From Porphyra umbilicalis (taxonomy: Eukaryota > Rhodophyta > Bangiophyceae > Bangiales > Bangiaceae), in the NCBI GenBank assembly GCA_002049455.2, contig KV919068.1:1-64000 (forward strand): a stretch of 64,000 bases of DNA. Direction: 5' to 3'. Below, piece after piece: positions 9,469-23,334 of the stretch. Both the position numbers and the translations under genes were made by a program. The notes under the pieces are model-generated. The model made no database searches, was not told the DNA's origin, and worked only from the letters and a program-made list of their open reading frames with translations. The first letter of the stretch is position 1, and each line of letters opens with the position of its first letter.

Positions 9469-12421
9469 TCACGTCGGGGCATATGGCGTCTGAAGCTTGG
9501 CACCCCCAACAGACCGGGAGCGAGGGAATGGTCCCCGCAAATGGGCGACGGGGACGATGGCGGCGGGGCGCCAAAAATTGCGCCCCGAACAAAAAGGAAA
9601 GGGAGGCATGCGCAGTGCGGACGACCAGCAGCAGGAAGACGGCGAAACCAACGAAAATAAAGAGCGAATAAAAACCAGCGGGAGGCGGTGGCATAGCACG
9701 CGCAAACGCCCCCCACTCCCCCCGCAGAAAAGCCGACACACGCCCCATCGTCCGACCACCCCCCTCCCCCCCCAGCTATGCATCCGCCCTACCCCCCCCC
9801 CGTCCCCCCGTCGCTCACGGATGCTCGCCTTGCACAGCGGGCAGCGCACGTTGGTGCGGAGCCACGGCACGACGCAGCCCGTGTGGAAGAGGTGCCCGCA
9901 CCCGAGCACCGTCACCGCCTCGCCACTCGCGTACACGTCGAGGCAGATGGAACATTCCATGCGGCCACCACCAATGCTGACCAAGCCCCCTTGGACGCCG
10001 TCGCCGTCGGCGGGGTCGGCGGCGGCGGGCGCCGCCGACGAGGAGCCACCCGACCACGAGCCGCCGCCCGTCGACGGCAGCAGGATGACCCCATCCTCGT
10101 CGGCAATCAGCGCCGATGCCGCGCCCGCGTCCGCGTGCAGGCCCGCAATCGCTTCGGCGGCGGCGGCCGCGTCGGCACGGTCATCGTTCACATCCCCGTC
10201 GTCGGCAGCGTCCGCGGCGGTCGACGAGCCGGCGGCACCCGCCCCGGTCGCCCCACCCTCTGCACTCCCAGACGCCGTCCCGCCTCCGTCACCGTCGCCG
10301 TCGCCGCCGCCGTCGCCGCCGCCTTCCTCCTCGTCCTCGTCGTCCCCCCCCCCCCGTCCGGCCGCCTTGTCGGCAGCCGCCGCCCGTGCCGCCGCCGCCT
10401 CCCGATGCTGCTTCAACAGCGCCTCGACGGTCGCGGCGACGGCCCCAAACCCCGTCCCGAGCGTCCCGACCGCCAACCGCTTAATCTCCTCTTCGGTGGC
10501 GCCGCGCCCCCCCCCCCCGCGCCGCCCCCCCCCCGGCGGCGGAGGAAGAGCGGCCCGTCACGGACGAGGTCGTACCCCTCGGGCGCCGCCGGCCGCCGCC
10601 GCGCCGAGCGCGTCGCGACGGCTACCTCGCGCGTAAACGCCGCGTTCATCAACGACACCACGTCGGCGTAATCGCGCACCGCCCGTCCCGTCCCCGACAC
10701 GGCAGCGGCGGCCGCGGACGAGTCACCGCCGCGCACAATAGCGCGGCGACGGTCGAGGTCAGCGGCGGCCGTCGCCGCCGCCGCCGCCCGCGCCGCCTCG
10801 TCGTGGGCGGCGAGCGCGCGTGCCTCCTCCGACGCTTGCATCAACGCCGCCACGGTTGCATCGTCGGGGCGGCCGCGGTGGCCGCCACCGCCGCCGACCG
10901 CGGCGGCGCCGAGGCGCAAAAACCGTGACGCCATGGACTGGTCCGACCCGGCCGGCAGCGGCAGGCGCGCCGACGAGATGCCCGACCGGAGGGTGTGGCC
11001 ACCATCGTCGGCGCGGGGCGGCGGCACGCCGCCGACGCCGACGCCGACGCCGCCGCCGAGCGGCAACGACGGCACAGACGGCGGGGGGGGGGTAAAGGAG
11101 GAGGGGAGAAACGCCAGCCGCCGCGCGAGCCGAGATCGCCGGCGGCGGGCGGGTGGGGGGAGGCTCCCCGACGCGCTCGGGCCCGAAAGTGAGGGCGACG
11201 GCGACGCGCCGCCGCGCGTCGACGCGTACCGGGCCGCCGTGGTGGCGGCAGCGTCGGCCAGCGATGGCGCCGATGCGGACGTTGGGAGGCGCCCCGCTGA
11301 CGCCGACGGCGGCGGCGATGGCGGCGGCGTGGCTGACGTGCGGCCGAAAAACAAGCGCCGCAAGCGCGACCGCGTCGACAGGGCAGGCGCGGGCGGCTGC
11401 CCGCCGCCAGGCAAATCCAGGGGGGCGGGCAGGGACGGGAGGGACGTGGCCGCCACGCCCCGCCCGCCGCTGTCAAGGTCCCCCGCCGCCGCCGTCGGCG
11501 GGACGTCACCGAGCGACGAGCGGCGGCGGCGGGGAGTCATGGAGCTGCCGCCAGGAGCCGGCGAGCCGCCGCTGGCAGAATCAGACGATGCGTTGCTGGC
11601 GGGCGCCAGCGGCGGCGCCGCCGACGGCACGAGGGAAAAGGGCACGGTCGGCGCCGCCGCCTCGGCCGTCACCATTCTCTCGGCCGCCACCACCGCCGCC
11701 GTCGGCGTCGGCATCGAGCCGGCGTCGGCCGCCGCCGCAGGGCTGGGCGGCGGCCGCCCCACCCCCCCATACGCTGGCGGTGGCAGCCACGGCGCGGCCG
11801 ACAGGCCCCCCCCCCCCCCGGCGTGAGGGCGGGCGCAGAGCCGCCGCCCGACACAGAGCTGCTGTCAGTCTCTGCCGCCGCGCCGAGCGCGACCGGCACC
11901 ACCGCACCGCCGCCGTCCACGTACGCGCCGACCGTCGGCGGCGGCGGCGGGGCGGCCTGCTCCTGCGGCGGCGGCGCCGCTGACGCGTCGACGCCGTCCG
12001 ACGCCGACCCCGCGCCGTCGCTGCCGACGGGCCACGGATCCTGCTCGGCCACGTCCGACGCGTCGCGCAGCAGGGCGAGGGGCAAGGCCTGCGCGTCGCC
12101 ACCGTCGGCGGCGGCGGCGGCGGCCTTTGGCGGCGGCGCCGACGCGGCCGTCGACGGCTGCGGCGCATAGCCGAGGGGCGCCTTGGTCAGCGTCGCCGAC
12201 GTGGCCAGTGGCGGCGTCTGGATGGGCGACCGCGGCGGGGTGGGCGAGGTCGGGTGGTGGATGGGGGCGGCCGACGCGGGAGCCGCCACCGCTAATAGGG
12301 GCTCGGCCCCCCCCGCCGAGTCGGAAACGCCCACCCCCTCCTCGGGTACCATGGCGGCCGTCGCCGTCACGGCGGCGGCCGACACCAACCGGGGCGGAAC
12401 CTCCATGGCGCCGGGCCGCAT
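9469..12421 (-). CDS. Long low-complexity protein with C-terminal RING-H2 finger (probable E3 ubiquitin ligase)
   Basis: Three minus-strand frames read as one protein of very roughly 900 residues if joined at C-runs 11806-11819 and 10507-10534. They are 12421-11820 (ATG at 12421 or 12406), 11805-10535 and 10506-9469. On either side of each run the sense continues, for example GPLFLRRRGGGG followed by ATEEEIKRLAVGTLGTGFG. Most of the protein is Ala/Gly/Pro/Ser-rich and probably disordered. The only recognised domain is a RING-H2 finger (CSICLDVY, CGHLFHTGC, RCPLC) at about 9829-9961. Such fingers bind an E2 enzyme and promote ubiquitin transfer. The frame runs on past the RING to 9469, but a TAG one frame away lies just after a G-run near 9790-9800, so the true end may be there. 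The substrate and location cannot be inferred; no membrane segment is obvious. Confidence 0.7.
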
Positions 12422-13642
12422 CACGCCACGCCGCGGAGGAAAAGGGCGAGGCACCCCTCGACGGGGCGGCAACGTCGATGGGAGAGGGGAGGGGGATGGG
12501 GGATGGCGCGCCGAGGGACGGCAAGCGAGGCCCTAAAAAGGGTGGGGGGGGGGGGGGGGGGGCGGCCGCGTGGAACAGAGGAGAAGTGGGAAAGGTCACT
12601 TGGGGGACGGCGGCGCGGGAGACAAAAAAAAAAAACGGTCACCCGCGGGACAGCCGTCGGCTGCCACCGGCACCGCCACGCCCCGCGTCGGCACTGGAGA
12701 CTGCAGACTGGGACGGCGCGTCGCGCCGCGGACCGCCACGCGGCGGCGGGCGGCTCGTCGGGTGCGGCGCGGCGCGGCGCGGCGCCGCGCGGCGCCGTGC
12801 GCGGCCGGCAGGCGGCGGGGCGTGCGGCGCGGGGGCCCACCCACCCGCCCGCCCCAGGGCGCCACACCGGCGGGGCCCCGCCGACGGGGCGGACCACCCC
12901 CGACGCGCCGCGGCTCGCCGCGCGCCGCTGCCGGCGGCGTGGGTGCAAACAAGGGGGGGGGGGGGAGGGGGAGCGCCGCCCGCCCCACGCAATCGGGCGG
13001 CGCCGCGGGTCTAACGGCGGCGTGGCTGCCGAGCGGTCGCCCCCTCGTCGCGCCGCGCGGCGCCGCGCGTCCGCCGCCAATCCGGCGAGCGAGCCGAGGC
13101 CGGCCGCCGTGCCGCCGTGCGGTGGGGTGGGGGGGGGGGGGGGGGGCCCGGGTGGCGGGTGCCACAGCTGCAGGTCGCAGACGTGGACCGCGGCGTGCGG
13201 ACGAAGGGGGCACACACCCGCCACGGCCCCGCGTCCTTCGCCATGCGCAATTGTGATCTCAAGCGCGGGTCGCATCAGCCAATCAGGGGGTGGCACCTGG
13301 GTAATCCATTAAAAAGCTGGCAGCAACTCACACTTCTGTTGAGACGCGCTGGAGTGAGGGTAGACACCACCACGACGGCCGCGACAGCTGTCTACAATGG
13401 GAAAGAAAGCGCCCTGGCGTCCACAGAGCCGACAGAGTGACCGTTGATGCGAGGCCACAGGGAAGGGGGACTTCTCTATCGAAAAAGAGAGGGCAACGTC
13501 GGCCCGAGAGCACGAGACGCAGAGACAAGGGAGGAAGGGAAGAAGGGAGGAAAACTAGAAACGCGAGTTATGCAGACGTCGTGGAGCAAGCCGGCAGCAG
13601 ACGCACTGCGCTGCGACCTTGCCACCACGAATAGAATACGCA
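12422..13642. other. GC-rich spacer between RING and MRS2 genes
   Basis: From about 12540 to 13180 the sequence is extremely GC-rich low-complexity DNA with G-runs (12541-12561, 12952-12965, 13129-13146). All frames are open by composition and no domain is seen. From 13250 to 13640 composition becomes ordinary; this part probably holds the 3' untranslated region of the MRS2 gene, which ends at 13643. Confidence 0.55.
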
Positions 13643-16369
13643 CTACCGGGTAGTGTACAGCCCCCGCTTCTTGAGGAAGTGGAGCGTCGCCCACGATGCG
13701 CCAACGACAAATAGCAGGATGGAGAGGGAGACGGCCAGAAAGTACCAGGGCGAGTGGGGGCTCTCGAACGCCGAGATGGGCAAGTTCATGCCGAGCACCC
13801 CCGCAACGACAGAGCCGACGGTAAAGGTTAGGGAAACGACCGACAGAGCCGTCTCAATCATCAAAAGCCGGTTGCGGAGGGTGTCGAGGTGGATGGCCGC
13901 CAGGTCCTCCGTATCTTCCACCGCCGCTTCGAGGAGCTCCGCGCGGTTGGTCACATCGTCTACGACTTGGAGGTAGGCCTCGAGCATAATCTCCACCTCG
14001 TCGTGGTCACCGGCGGCGCGGCCGCCACCCCCGCCGCCGCCGCCGTCGGCACCACCCCCACCACCGCCGTCGCCGTCGCTGCCGCCGCCGCCGCTGCCGC
14101 CGCCACCGCCGCCGCCGCCACGCTTGTTGCGGCCGCCGCCACCACCGGCGGCCCCGCTGCCGTCCGGCCGCCCCCCCCTGAGGCTGCCGTCACTGACGCC
14201 CGCCCCTCGCCCGCCGCCCCCCCCCCCCCGCGAGACGCGTCCGCGTGCCCGTGCTTCTCCGTCAAGTACATGTTGGCCATATCCTCGTCCTCGTCGAGGA
14301 CCTCCTGGAGGACGTGTTGGAGCTTTTGGGAGCGCGCATGAAAGTGGTTGAGGGCCTGCTTGTTGACGCGCAGCGCCTCCAGCGCGGTCGTCGTCAGCCG
14401 CGTCGGCAGCGTGTGGAGGCCGGTGGAGATGCGGGGCTCGAGCGCCTCCCAGTCGCGCTCCAGGACGTCGACAATGTGGGCGAGGACGCCCTCGAGGGCG
14501 CGGAGCTCAAACGGGGCGCTCCCATTCCCGCCGCCGCCGCCGCCGCCGCCGTCGCCGCCGTCACCGCCGTCCCGTCCGGCGGCGCCGCCGCCGACCCCAC
14601 CCTTGTCGCCCCGCCCGCCCTTGCCGCTACCATTCGGCAACTCCATCCCCGCCTGGTCCTGGACGCCGACGCTGGAGCCGTCGCCCATGGTCGTCAAGCT
14701 CATGCCCCCATCCGACAGGATCGACGCCCGAATGGCCGGCACCGCCGCCCGCACCGCCGCGTGCGTCGGGTTGAAGAGGAACATCTTGTTGTGGAGGATG
14801 AGCGCCCGCACCGCGTCGAGGCTAATGACGAGCGCCGAGTGGCGCACCCACAACGCCGGCTTGGCGGTAAAGGCCGGGTCGACCTGCCGAATGTCCCGCG
14901 CTTGCAACGCGTTGCGGAGGTAGTTGCGGAGGCCCTTGCGGCTGCTCTTGATGCCGACGCGGGAGGCAAAGGCGCGCATCTCGGCGCTCGCCTCGTTTTC
15001 CGCAAGCATCCAGTCGCCGATTTGTTTTGGGGACGGAACCGCTTGCGGGAGGGTGCTCCGCGCCTCGGAGAGCAACTGCGAGCGCGTCATCTGCCGCCGC
15101 TTCATGCGCCCGTGCCGGTCAATCTGTAGGCACTCGAGGGAGTTGGCGTAGCGCGTGCCATAGTTGCCATCGCCAGGCAGTTGCGCCAGGAAGGCCTCGG
15201 TGTCCATGTCTTCCAAGTCCTCCTCCCCGCCGTGGCCGCTGCCGCCGTCACGTCCGCCGCCGCCGCCGCCGCCGCTGCCGCCACCGCCGCCGCCAATGCT
15301 GCCGCCGCCGACACTCCCGCCGCCGCCACCGCCGCCACCACCCCCGCTGCCACCGCCACCGGTGCCGTCGTGGCTCGAATGCGGCGCCGGGGAGGACCCC
15401 ACAAAACTATCCAAGCTGCCCCGCATGCCCCCTGCCGGCGCGCTGGCGGCCGCGTCCACAAAACCGGGGGGCAAGGACGCCCCCCTCCCCAACCCAGGCA
15501 GGTCGCCACCCCCTCCCCCGCCCGCCCCGCCCGCCTCCCCCCCCACCCACCGCCGCCCCCGTCCGTCATATCCACCGCCGACTCGCCCAGGGAGAGCGGT
15601 GGCAGTGGGGTGGCCAGCGGCGGCAACGTCGGGGGCGACGCCGGGCGCCCCCCCCCCGCAGAGCCGCCCGCCCCCTGCGACTCCCCGCCGCCGCCTCCCG
15701 CTCCATCTCCAAGTACTGGGTGAACGTCACCGCGTCGACGGCGGCGGCCAGGCGGCTCGCCGCCGACGGGCCGTCGCCGCCGCTGCCCCCGCCGCCGCCG
15801 AGGCCGCCGCCGCCGCCGCCGTCGACGGCGCCACGGGCAGGGGATCCCCCCACCGGCGCCCCCCACGGCGGGGAGAGCGGCACGAGGACCGGCGACGGCC
15901 CTGGGGGGGTGGAGCTCGCGGAGCTCGCGCCCGACGGTGGCGTCTCGCCGGGGAAGGCAAACGTTAGGAGCGTCAAGTCCGACTCGGACGCGGCCTTGAC
16001 GAGGGGGGACGGCGGCACCGACGGGCGTGCCGAGAGGCCGGGAGAGGGGGGCGGGAGCGCCAGTTGAGGAGTGCCACTGCCGCCGCCGCCGCCGCCTCCG
16101 CCGCCGCCGCCACCGCCACCAGCACTCCCGCCGCCGCTTCTGCCCCGCCCGTCCCGCCGCACGAGCCCGTCCGGGTAGGACATGGAGCCACTCAACGCCG
16201 ACGCGTCAGCCGCGGCGGCGCCAAACGCCGACCGGCCGGCCGCACCGTCGCCCCCGGCCGCCCGCGCCGGCGGCGACGCGTCCGCCCAGCGGGCGGTCTG
16301 CGGGGGCGGCGCGGCGCCCGCCTCGTCCCGCGGCGGCAACGGCGGGTGCTGCGACGTCGGTGGCCCCAT
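13643..16369 (-). CDS. MRS2: MRS2/CorA-type magnesium channel
   Basis: The C-terminal segment (13996-13643) has the two CorA membrane helices, with the signature GMN at 13784-13792 between helix 1 (ALSVVSLTFTVGSVVAGVL) and helix 2 (WYFLAVSLSILLFVVGASW). Upstream, the frame covering 15546-13960 holds the MRS2 core: ARDIRQVDP, FELRALEGVLAHIVDVLERD and DEDEDMANMYLTEKH, the last being the family hallmark before the channel helices. An N-terminal disordered part (16369 to about 15650) precedes it. Frames change at C-runs 14217-14229, 15537-15544 and 15648-15657, with matching sense on both sides. The homopentameric family carries Mg2+ into mitochondria, chloroplasts or vacuoles; which applies here is not clear. 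The Gly/Ala-rich loop between the MYLTEKH motif and helix 1 is unusually long. The start is the first ATG (16369) of the distal frame and is uncertain. Confidence 0.85.
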
Positions 16370-18846
16370 GGCGGTCGGCACAAGCGACCGCGCGCGGCGG
16401 GAGCGGGCGCGCCGACGCCGGCGGTGGCGGCGGCGGCGGCGGCGGCAGCCGGGCGGCGAGACGCGTCGACGGGTGGTGGCCGCGGAGCCTCCTCATGGCC
16501 CCGCGGGGGCCAGCCGTCGCCGTGGAGCCGCCAGCGCGCTTGACTCGGAGGCGACAGGAGGGGAGGGTGAGGGAGCGACGGCGGGAGCACAGACGAGGCG
16601 GGCGGGGTGGCGGGGGCGGGCGGTCGACCGTGGCGGCACCACTGCGCGGCCGCGGGCTGGCGAGAGCGACCGGCGCACGCGGCGTGCTCCGCATGCGGCA
16701 CCACGGCCAGGCGAGTCCAGGATGGCCGACGAGTATGTGGTCAGAGTCCAGTGGTGGCCACGTTGTCTCCGTCCAGCCGCCGTCTCACCCCCTGCGAACA
16801 ACACTTAAAAACGACACGTGCCAGAATGGCAGTGAAATATATGAAATATTTCTTGTATTTGTCGACGTCTGGCAACGAACACAAGCCAATTTGCAAGACT
16901 GCCGTCGAACCCAATGCCCCCAGCCCAAAAGAGGCCGCGTCCCTGATCGTCACGCCCAGTCACCATGGGCAATGTCGCCCCTTGGGTGTTTGTACCTGGC
17001 CAGCGCAAGCATGTCTGACCATGTTGTCTACTTGTCTATGTGCGTGGGTATGTTTGGTACTGTGGTGTCTTCAGACGACCAACAACAGGTTTCACTACCG
17101 AGAGCAGACACCGCCACATACTGTACCCATACCGAACGAATCCATGGAAGCTGTACATAGGTAGACGACTAATGGGACAGCAAGACATCAAGGTAGATGC
17201 TTGAACAGGACGCCCTACTCGGCGCCAGGAAGCAGACGTGTCCCATAACTGCAATAGCCTCGATACGCTACACCTGTCAGAGACACGACAGTGCGAGAGC
17301 CTGTCGCACCCACCCTTGCCAGCGGGCAACCCAAGCCCACTGGCACATCGTAGCCGCGCTCCGCTGCCTGCGCATGCCCCTCCGTTCCATCGCGCAGACG
17401 ACAAGCGACACCGTCGATTCCATGCGCCGCGCGCCCCTGGCGCGCCGCCGTCGATCCGCTCCAAATTACGCGGATGCATGGCTGTTGCGTGGTACGTGCA
17501 ACCGCCACGTCCTCGGAGAGTGGCGGAGTAGCCCCCTAAAACACGCGTGATCGCCGCCGAAACCAGCTGGTGTGGCGCCAAAGCCACCGAGGGAGCGGAT
17601 CAATCCGCTGCTTTCCCCCCGCTGACGGAGGTGTCCGAGGCCCGTCGCGAGACTTGGGATGGGCAATCTATATATGGAAATCGGACGATATCCATTACTC
17701 AGATACGAAAGTCGTAATAGGTTGAGCATATAAGTTACTGCGACTAAACTGGGTCAACCGATTGTGGAACAAGTGTACTACACAACCTGCCTGGCCCAGT
17801 AGTTGTCAAGTCTGAAGCCACAAGTGTATCCCTCGAAGAGAAAGTGTGGCTTTTTCGATCGCACTGTGACACAAGCCCACCGATGGCCGGTCTCGCCAGG
17901 TCACCCGACTGCCCCGTCGCTGACGAATTTTATGGCAATGGCACGTCTGACGCGTCCGCAGCAGTGCTCACGTCATTTCGGTCGAGGATGGAGTGGAACG
18001 ACCTGCGCACTGTTGCGTTTCCGACTTCCCGCTGTGGAAGCGAGCGCGGACCACAACCATGGCAGGAAGGTGGCGCGACCCCAGGTTTGTACGTCTGTCG
18101 GTTACGCATGCTACTCTTGCTGGGGCCAAACTTACTCCACGCCGATGCTTGGAGCGATGGCGAGGTCGTCTAGGGGACTTCTTCTGGCACCCCGCGATTT
18201 ACGCGGGGCGTTCCGACAGCAGGCCGAGGGTGTGCACCCTTGTCTCTTTTCAACGGAGGGCGCTGCACATATAAATGGTACTTGGAGACAAAAACCTGTG
18301 ACGAAGTCCCATATTGAAAAGTATTTATATATCTCAATGAAAATATTGATATAGAATTAATAGTCGACTGTGAATGAAATCTATTCTACCGATAGGGGGG
18401 TCATCCGATTACCCGCCCCTACGCTAGACCCGAGCCAGCCGCCCTTTCGGTTGTTTTCCCATTTGCGCGCGCTGGCCGATGCGTCGGCCGACGACGTAGC
18501 TGGGCGCACAACCCGCCTCACAGTGCCGCGTCCGGGCCACACCCCCCAAGCCGCGAGCCGCGTGTGTGCGCCGCTGCCGACGCTAGCAGCCGGGGTTTTG
18601 CGCGCGCCGCCGTTGCTGAGCGTGCTCCACCCTGTTTTGAGGCGCTGCTTCGCTGCCATCGTTGCTCGCCTGCCGCCACGGCCTGCACCGCGTCGGTTGG
18701 TGTGAACTTAACCCCCGACACCCACCTCTCCCCGCGCCAACGACGCTCCTGGCACACTCCACCATCCCCGCACCCCACCTGCACCTGTCCACGTGGCCAA
18801 CGGCAGCCGCTCTGCCCCTCGCTCCTCTTTCTCTCTGCTCCACGCC
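16370..18846. other. Intergenic region upstream of RNR1
   Basis: 16370-16700 is GC-rich low-complexity DNA, probably the MRS2 upstream region. From about 16790 to 18400 composition is moderate and an AT-rich block lies at about 18290-18370. Open frames are short and unconvincing. The RNR1 promoter presumably lies in the last few hundred bases, but no defined motif can be assigned. Confidence 0.5.
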
Positions 18847-21249
18847 ATGGAGCGCACTGTCGTCAAGCGCAATGGCGTGCGGCAGCCGGTGCAGTTTGAC
18901 AAGATTACCGCCCGGGTCAAGAAGCTGGCCTATGGCCTCGACCCGATTGTTGACGTGACGGAGGTGGCGCAAAAAGTGTGCGCCGGCGTGTACGACGGCG
19001 TCAAGACGACGGAGCTGGACGACCTCGCCTCCGAGACGGCGGCGTACCTGTCGACCAAGCACCACGACTACTCGCGCCTCGCTGCGCGCATCGCCGTGTC
19101 AAATCTTCACAAGGAGACGACCAAGTCCTTCTCCTCGACGGTCGCGAAGCTGGCTGGGTATGTCAACCCCCAGACGCGGCAGGCGTCGGCGCTCATCTCG
19201 GAGGAGGTGGCGGCGATTGTGACGAGGAACGCGGCCCAGCTCGACGCCGCCATTATCTACGACCGCGACTTTAGCTACGACTACTTTGGCTTCAAGACGC
19301 TGGAGCGGTCGTACCTGCTGCGCATGGACGGCAAGATTGTGGAGCGGCCGCAGCACATGATCATGCGCGTCGCCATCGGCATCCACCTGCGGGATATGGA
19401 CGCGGTGTTGCAGACGTACGAGCTCATGTCGACCAAGTTCTTCACGCACGCGTCGCCGACGCTCTTCAACGCCGGCACCACCCGCCCGCAGCTGTCCTCG
19501 TGCTTCCTCTTGACCGTCACTGACGATTCGATTGAGGGCATCTACGACACGCTCAAGCGGTGTGCGGTCATCTCCAAGTCGGCAGGCGGGATTGGGCTCG
19601 CGATCTCGGACATTCGCGCGACGCGCTCGTACATTCGGGGCACCAACGGGACATCCAACGGCATTGTGCCGATGCTCCGTGTCTTTAACGACACGGCGCG
19701 GTACGTGGACCAAGGGGGCGGCAAGCGGAAGGGCGCCTTTGCGTGCTACCTCGAGCCGTGGCACGCGGACGTGTTTGAGTTCCTCGACCTGCGCAAGAAC
19801 ACAGGCAAGGAGGAGGCTCGCGCGCGGGACCTCTTTTACGGCCTGTGGATCCCGGACCTGTTCATGCGCCGCGTCGAGGCTGACGGGCAGTGGTCCCTCT
19901 TCTGCCCCAACGAGGCGCCGGGGCTGACCGACTCGTGGGGCGAAAAGTTTGAGGCGCTGTACGAGGGCTACGAGCGCGAAGGCCGCGCGCGCTCGAGCGT
20001 CAGCGCGCGCAAGCTGTGGTTTGCCATCCTCGAAGCGCAGATGGAGACGGGCACCCCGTACATGCTGTACAAGGACGCGTGCAACCGCAAGAGCAACCAG
20101 CAGAACCTCGGCACCATCCGCAGCTCCAACCTGTGCACCGAGATTGTCGAGTACACCTCCCCGGACGAGGTGGCGGTATGCAACCTGGCGTCCATTGCGC
20201 TCAACAAGTTTGTCATCTCTGGCGCCGACGCGCCGTCAGACGCGCCGGTCTTTGACTTCGAGCGGCTGCGGCAGGTGACGCGGCTGGTCACCAACAACCT
20301 CAACAAGATCATTGACCGCAACTACTACCCGCTGCCCGAGGCGCGCAACTCCAACATGAAGCACCGGCCGATCGGGTTGGGCGTCCAGGGGCTGGCCGAC
20401 GCCTTCATCCTGATGCGCATGCCGTTTGAGTCGGACGAGGCGCGGCAGCTCAACATCGACATCTTTGAGACGATCTACTTTGCTGCGCTCGAAGCGTCGG
20501 CTGAGCTCGCCGCCGTCGAGGGCCCCTACGAATCGTACGAGGGCTCCCCCGTCAGCAAGGGGCAGCTGCAGTTTGACATGTGGGACGTCACCCCGTCGTC
20601 GGGCCGGTGGGACTGGGACACCCTCCGCGCGCGCATCGCTGACGTGGGCGTCCGCAACTCACTGCTCGTAGCGCCAATGCCGACCGCGTCCACGTCGCAA
20701 ATCCTGGGCAACAACGAGTGCTTTGAGCCGTACACCTCGAACCTGTACACTCGGCGGGTGCTCGCCGGCGAGTTCACCATCGTCAACCAGCATCTCGTCA
20801 AGGACCTGCAGGCGCTCGACCTGTGGAACGCCGACATGAAGAATGAGATCATTGCCGCCAACGGGTCGGTGCAGGGCATCGAGGCCATCCCGTCGGACGT
20901 GCGCGCCCTGTACAAGACGGTGTGGGAGATTAGCCAAAAGCGGCTCGTCGACATGGCCGCCGACCGCGGCGCGTTTATCGACCAGAGCCAGAGCTTCAAC
21001 GTGCACATGGCGGCGGCGGCGGTGAGCAAGCTGTCGTCGATGCACTTCCACGGGTGGAAGCGGGGACTCAAGGGGTCCTCCTACTACATCCGCACGCGGC
21101 CGGCGGCGGACGCCATCAAGTTCACGCTCGACCACGCGGTCGCGGCGGCGGGCGCTAAGAAGCTGGAGAAGCAAAGGGAGGCGGCCGTGGCGGAAGCGAT
21201 TGCGTGCAGCATTGAGAACCCGGAGTCGTGCTTGAGCTGCGGCAGCTAA
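18847..21249 (+). CDS. RNR1: Ribonucleoside-diphosphate reductase large subunit (class Ia)
   Basis: This 800-residue, intronless catalytic subunit reduces ribonucleoside diphosphates to deoxy forms for DNA synthesis, partnered with a small radical-bearing subunit not present in this window. The N-terminal ATP-cone ([17 protein letters not shown], about residues 5-21) is intact, so allosteric dATP control is likely. The active-site redox cysteines are C219 (in SSCFLL) and C445 (in VCNLAS), and the catalytic N428/C430/E432 lie in NLCTE. The loop [14 protein letters not shown] and the helper motif [17 protein letters not shown] are present. The C-terminal CLSC tail passes electrons from thioredoxin or glutaredoxin. 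The start is the ATG at 18847, giving [10 protein letters not shown] in line with the family; the frame is open upstream only from a GTG. Length and motifs are those of a normal functional enzyme. Confidence 0.98.
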   Translation: MERTVVKRNGVRQPVQFDKITARVKKLAYGLDPIVDVTEVAQKVCAGVYDGVKTTELDDLASETAAYLSTKHHDYSRLAARIAVSNLHKETTKSFSSTVAKLAGYVNPQTRQASALISEEVAAIVTRNAAQLDAAIIYDRDFSYDYFGFKTLERSYLLRMDGKIVERPQHMIMRVAIGIHLRDMDAVLQTYELMSTKFFTHASPTLFNAGTTRPQLSSCFLLTVTDDSIEGIYDTLKRCAVISKSAGGIGLAISDIRATRSYIRGTNGTSNGIVPMLRVFNDTARYVDQGGGKRKGAFACYLEPWHADVFEFLDLRKNTGKEEARARDLFYGLWIPDLFMRRVEADGQWSLFCPNEAPGLTDSWGEKFEALYEGYEREGRARSSVSARKLWFAILEAQMETGTPYMLYKDACNRKSNQQNLGTIRSSNLCTEIVEYTSPDEVAVCNLASIALNKFVISGADAPSDAPVFDFERLRQVTRLVTNNLNKIIDRNYYPLPEARNSNMKHRPIGLGVQGLADAFILMRMPFESDEARQLNIDIFETIYFAALEASAELAAVEGPYESYEGSPVSKGQLQFDMWDVTPSSGRWDWDTLRARIADVGVRNSLLVAPMPTASTSQILGNNECFEPYTSNLYTRRVLAGEFTIVNQHLVKDLQALDLWNADMKNEIIAANGSVQGIEAIPSDVRALYKTVWEISQKRLVDMAADRGAFIDQSQSFNVHMAAAAVSKLSSMHFHGWKRGLKGSSYYIRTRPAADAIKFTLDHAVAAAGAKKLEKQREAAVAEAIACSIENPESCLSCGS

Positions 21250-21821
21250 GCGCCTCGACGGCTGCTGTCGGTGACCGCGGGTGGCCTGCTGCTGTGGTGG
21301 TCACTCGCGCGTCGCTCGTCTGTCGTTTGCTTCGGGGGTATTGTTTAGTTTCTTTTTGGAGGGTGTAGTGTCTCTGTATGAGCCGAGTTGGAGCTACTTG
21401 TGTACATGTCTATAAAAAGCTGCTCTTGTCTGCAGGCCCGCAATGTCTTGACCTTGACGGCTTGTGTGATGGAACTCTGGCCATGATGATGACCGGTGAC
21501 ACGCTCCTGCCCATGGTGGGACTTCGCGGCCGCCGGCTTGCGTGCACGACGTCAGTGGTGAAAGTTCCGGCAAAGTGTCAGGAGTGCTGCCGGTGGGCGG
21601 CAGCGCCGCGGACCTGCGGCCCGGCCATGCCATGGTGTCAGCGACAGAGACGAGCGCGTGGCAGAGGAGAGCTCGATGCCCGCCTCGACGCGGCTCTATT
21701 TTTGTGAAAGTCGCTCGAAAATGCCGCCACGCCAGCAGCCCGCTGGCGCGCACCTGATTGCACTGTCGGCGTGCGCAGGTGCGGCGGCACCACTGCCGCC
21801 TGTGACGCCATCGACAGTCTG
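21250..21821. other. Intergenic region between RNR1 and phosphoglycerate mutase
   Basis: About 570 bp between two plus-strand genes hold the RNR1 3' region and the start region of the next gene. Frames on both strands are short and lack recognisable domains. Confidence 0.5.
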
Positions 21822-22842
21822 ATGGCTGTGGCCTCCACCAAAAAAACCAGCCACGGCCGCACCACTCCCCCGCGGCCACGTGCCCCCCCTCCCGACGCTC
21901 TCGACCGCTGCTTGCCGCGGATGGCCTGCACCCGCCCGCCGTGGTCGCGCGCCTTCCCCCCCCCCCTCCCCCCGATCCGCGGCTCCCCGCCATCAACGGC
22001 GCCGCCAAATGACGTCACCAACGGTTCCCCCCCCCCCCCCCCCCCCCCCGTCGCCGTCCTCCTCGTCATCATTGACGGACTCGGGGACGTGTCCGTCTCG
22101 GCCCTCGGGGGCGTGTCCCCCCTGGCGGCGGCGGCCACGCCGACGCTCGACGGCCTCGCCCGCCGCGGCCGCGGCGGCCTCATCGACCCCGTCGCGCCGG
22201 GGCTCGCGTGCGGCAGCGACACGGCGCACCTGTCGCTCCTCGGCTACCCGCCCGCCGACCTGTATCGGGGGCGGGGAGCGTTTGAGGCGGCGGGCGCGGG
22301 GCTGCCCGTCGCCGTCGGCGACGTTGCGTTCAAGAGCGTCTTTGCGTGCGCCGACGTTGGGGGCTGGGGGGAGGGGGACGTGTGCACGGGGAACGAGCCG
22401 CCGCGCCCGACGCAGTCGTCGCCGTCGCCGTTGCCGCCGCCGTCGGTACTCCGGGGCGACGCCCCGCCTGGCGCCGCAACCGTGCAAGGCGATGGTGGCG
22501 GCGTTGGCGGTGCCGCCGCTGCGGCTGCCGCCGCCGCCGCCGCCCGCCCCGTGACGGTCGTGTCGCGGCGGCGCCCCCGCGACGGCTTCACCGCCGCCGA
22601 CGGCGCGGCGCTGACGGCGGCGGTCGACGGGGTGGCGCTGCCGTCCTTCCCCGACGTGGCCGTGGCGGTGACGCACGCGGGCGGCCACCGGGTGGCCGTC
22701 CGCCTCCGCGGGCCCGCCCTCTCCGACGCGGTCACGGATACGGATCCGCTCGTCGACGGGCGGCCCCTGCGGGCCGCCGTGCCGCTGCTGCCGGCGGGCG
22801 GGGGCGGCGGCGGGGCGGACGGGGCGGCGGCCGCGGCAGCGC

Positions 22843-22885
<43 letters not shown>

Positions 22886-23243
22886 GGCCCGCACGGCGGC
22901 GGTCATGAATGAACTGTCGGCGGTGGCGACCGCGCGGCTGACGGCCGACCCCCTCAACGCCCGTCGCGCGGCGGCCGGCGCGGCAGTCGTCAACACGCTG
23001 CTGCTGCGCGGGGCGGCTGGGGCGGTAGCGGCGCCGCCGTTTGGGTCCACCTCGGGCCTCCGCGCCTTTGCCATTGCGCCGACGGCGGTCATTGGGGGGG
23101 TGCTCGGCAGCGTCGGCATCCCGCTCGTCGCCGTGCCGGGCGCGACGGGGGGGATGCGCAGCGACTTGAACGCCAAGGCGGTGGCCGCCGCGCGGCTGCT
23201 GTGCGCGCGCGATGGCGACGGCGGCGGCGACGGCGGCGGCGAC

Positions 23244-23334
<91 letters not shown>
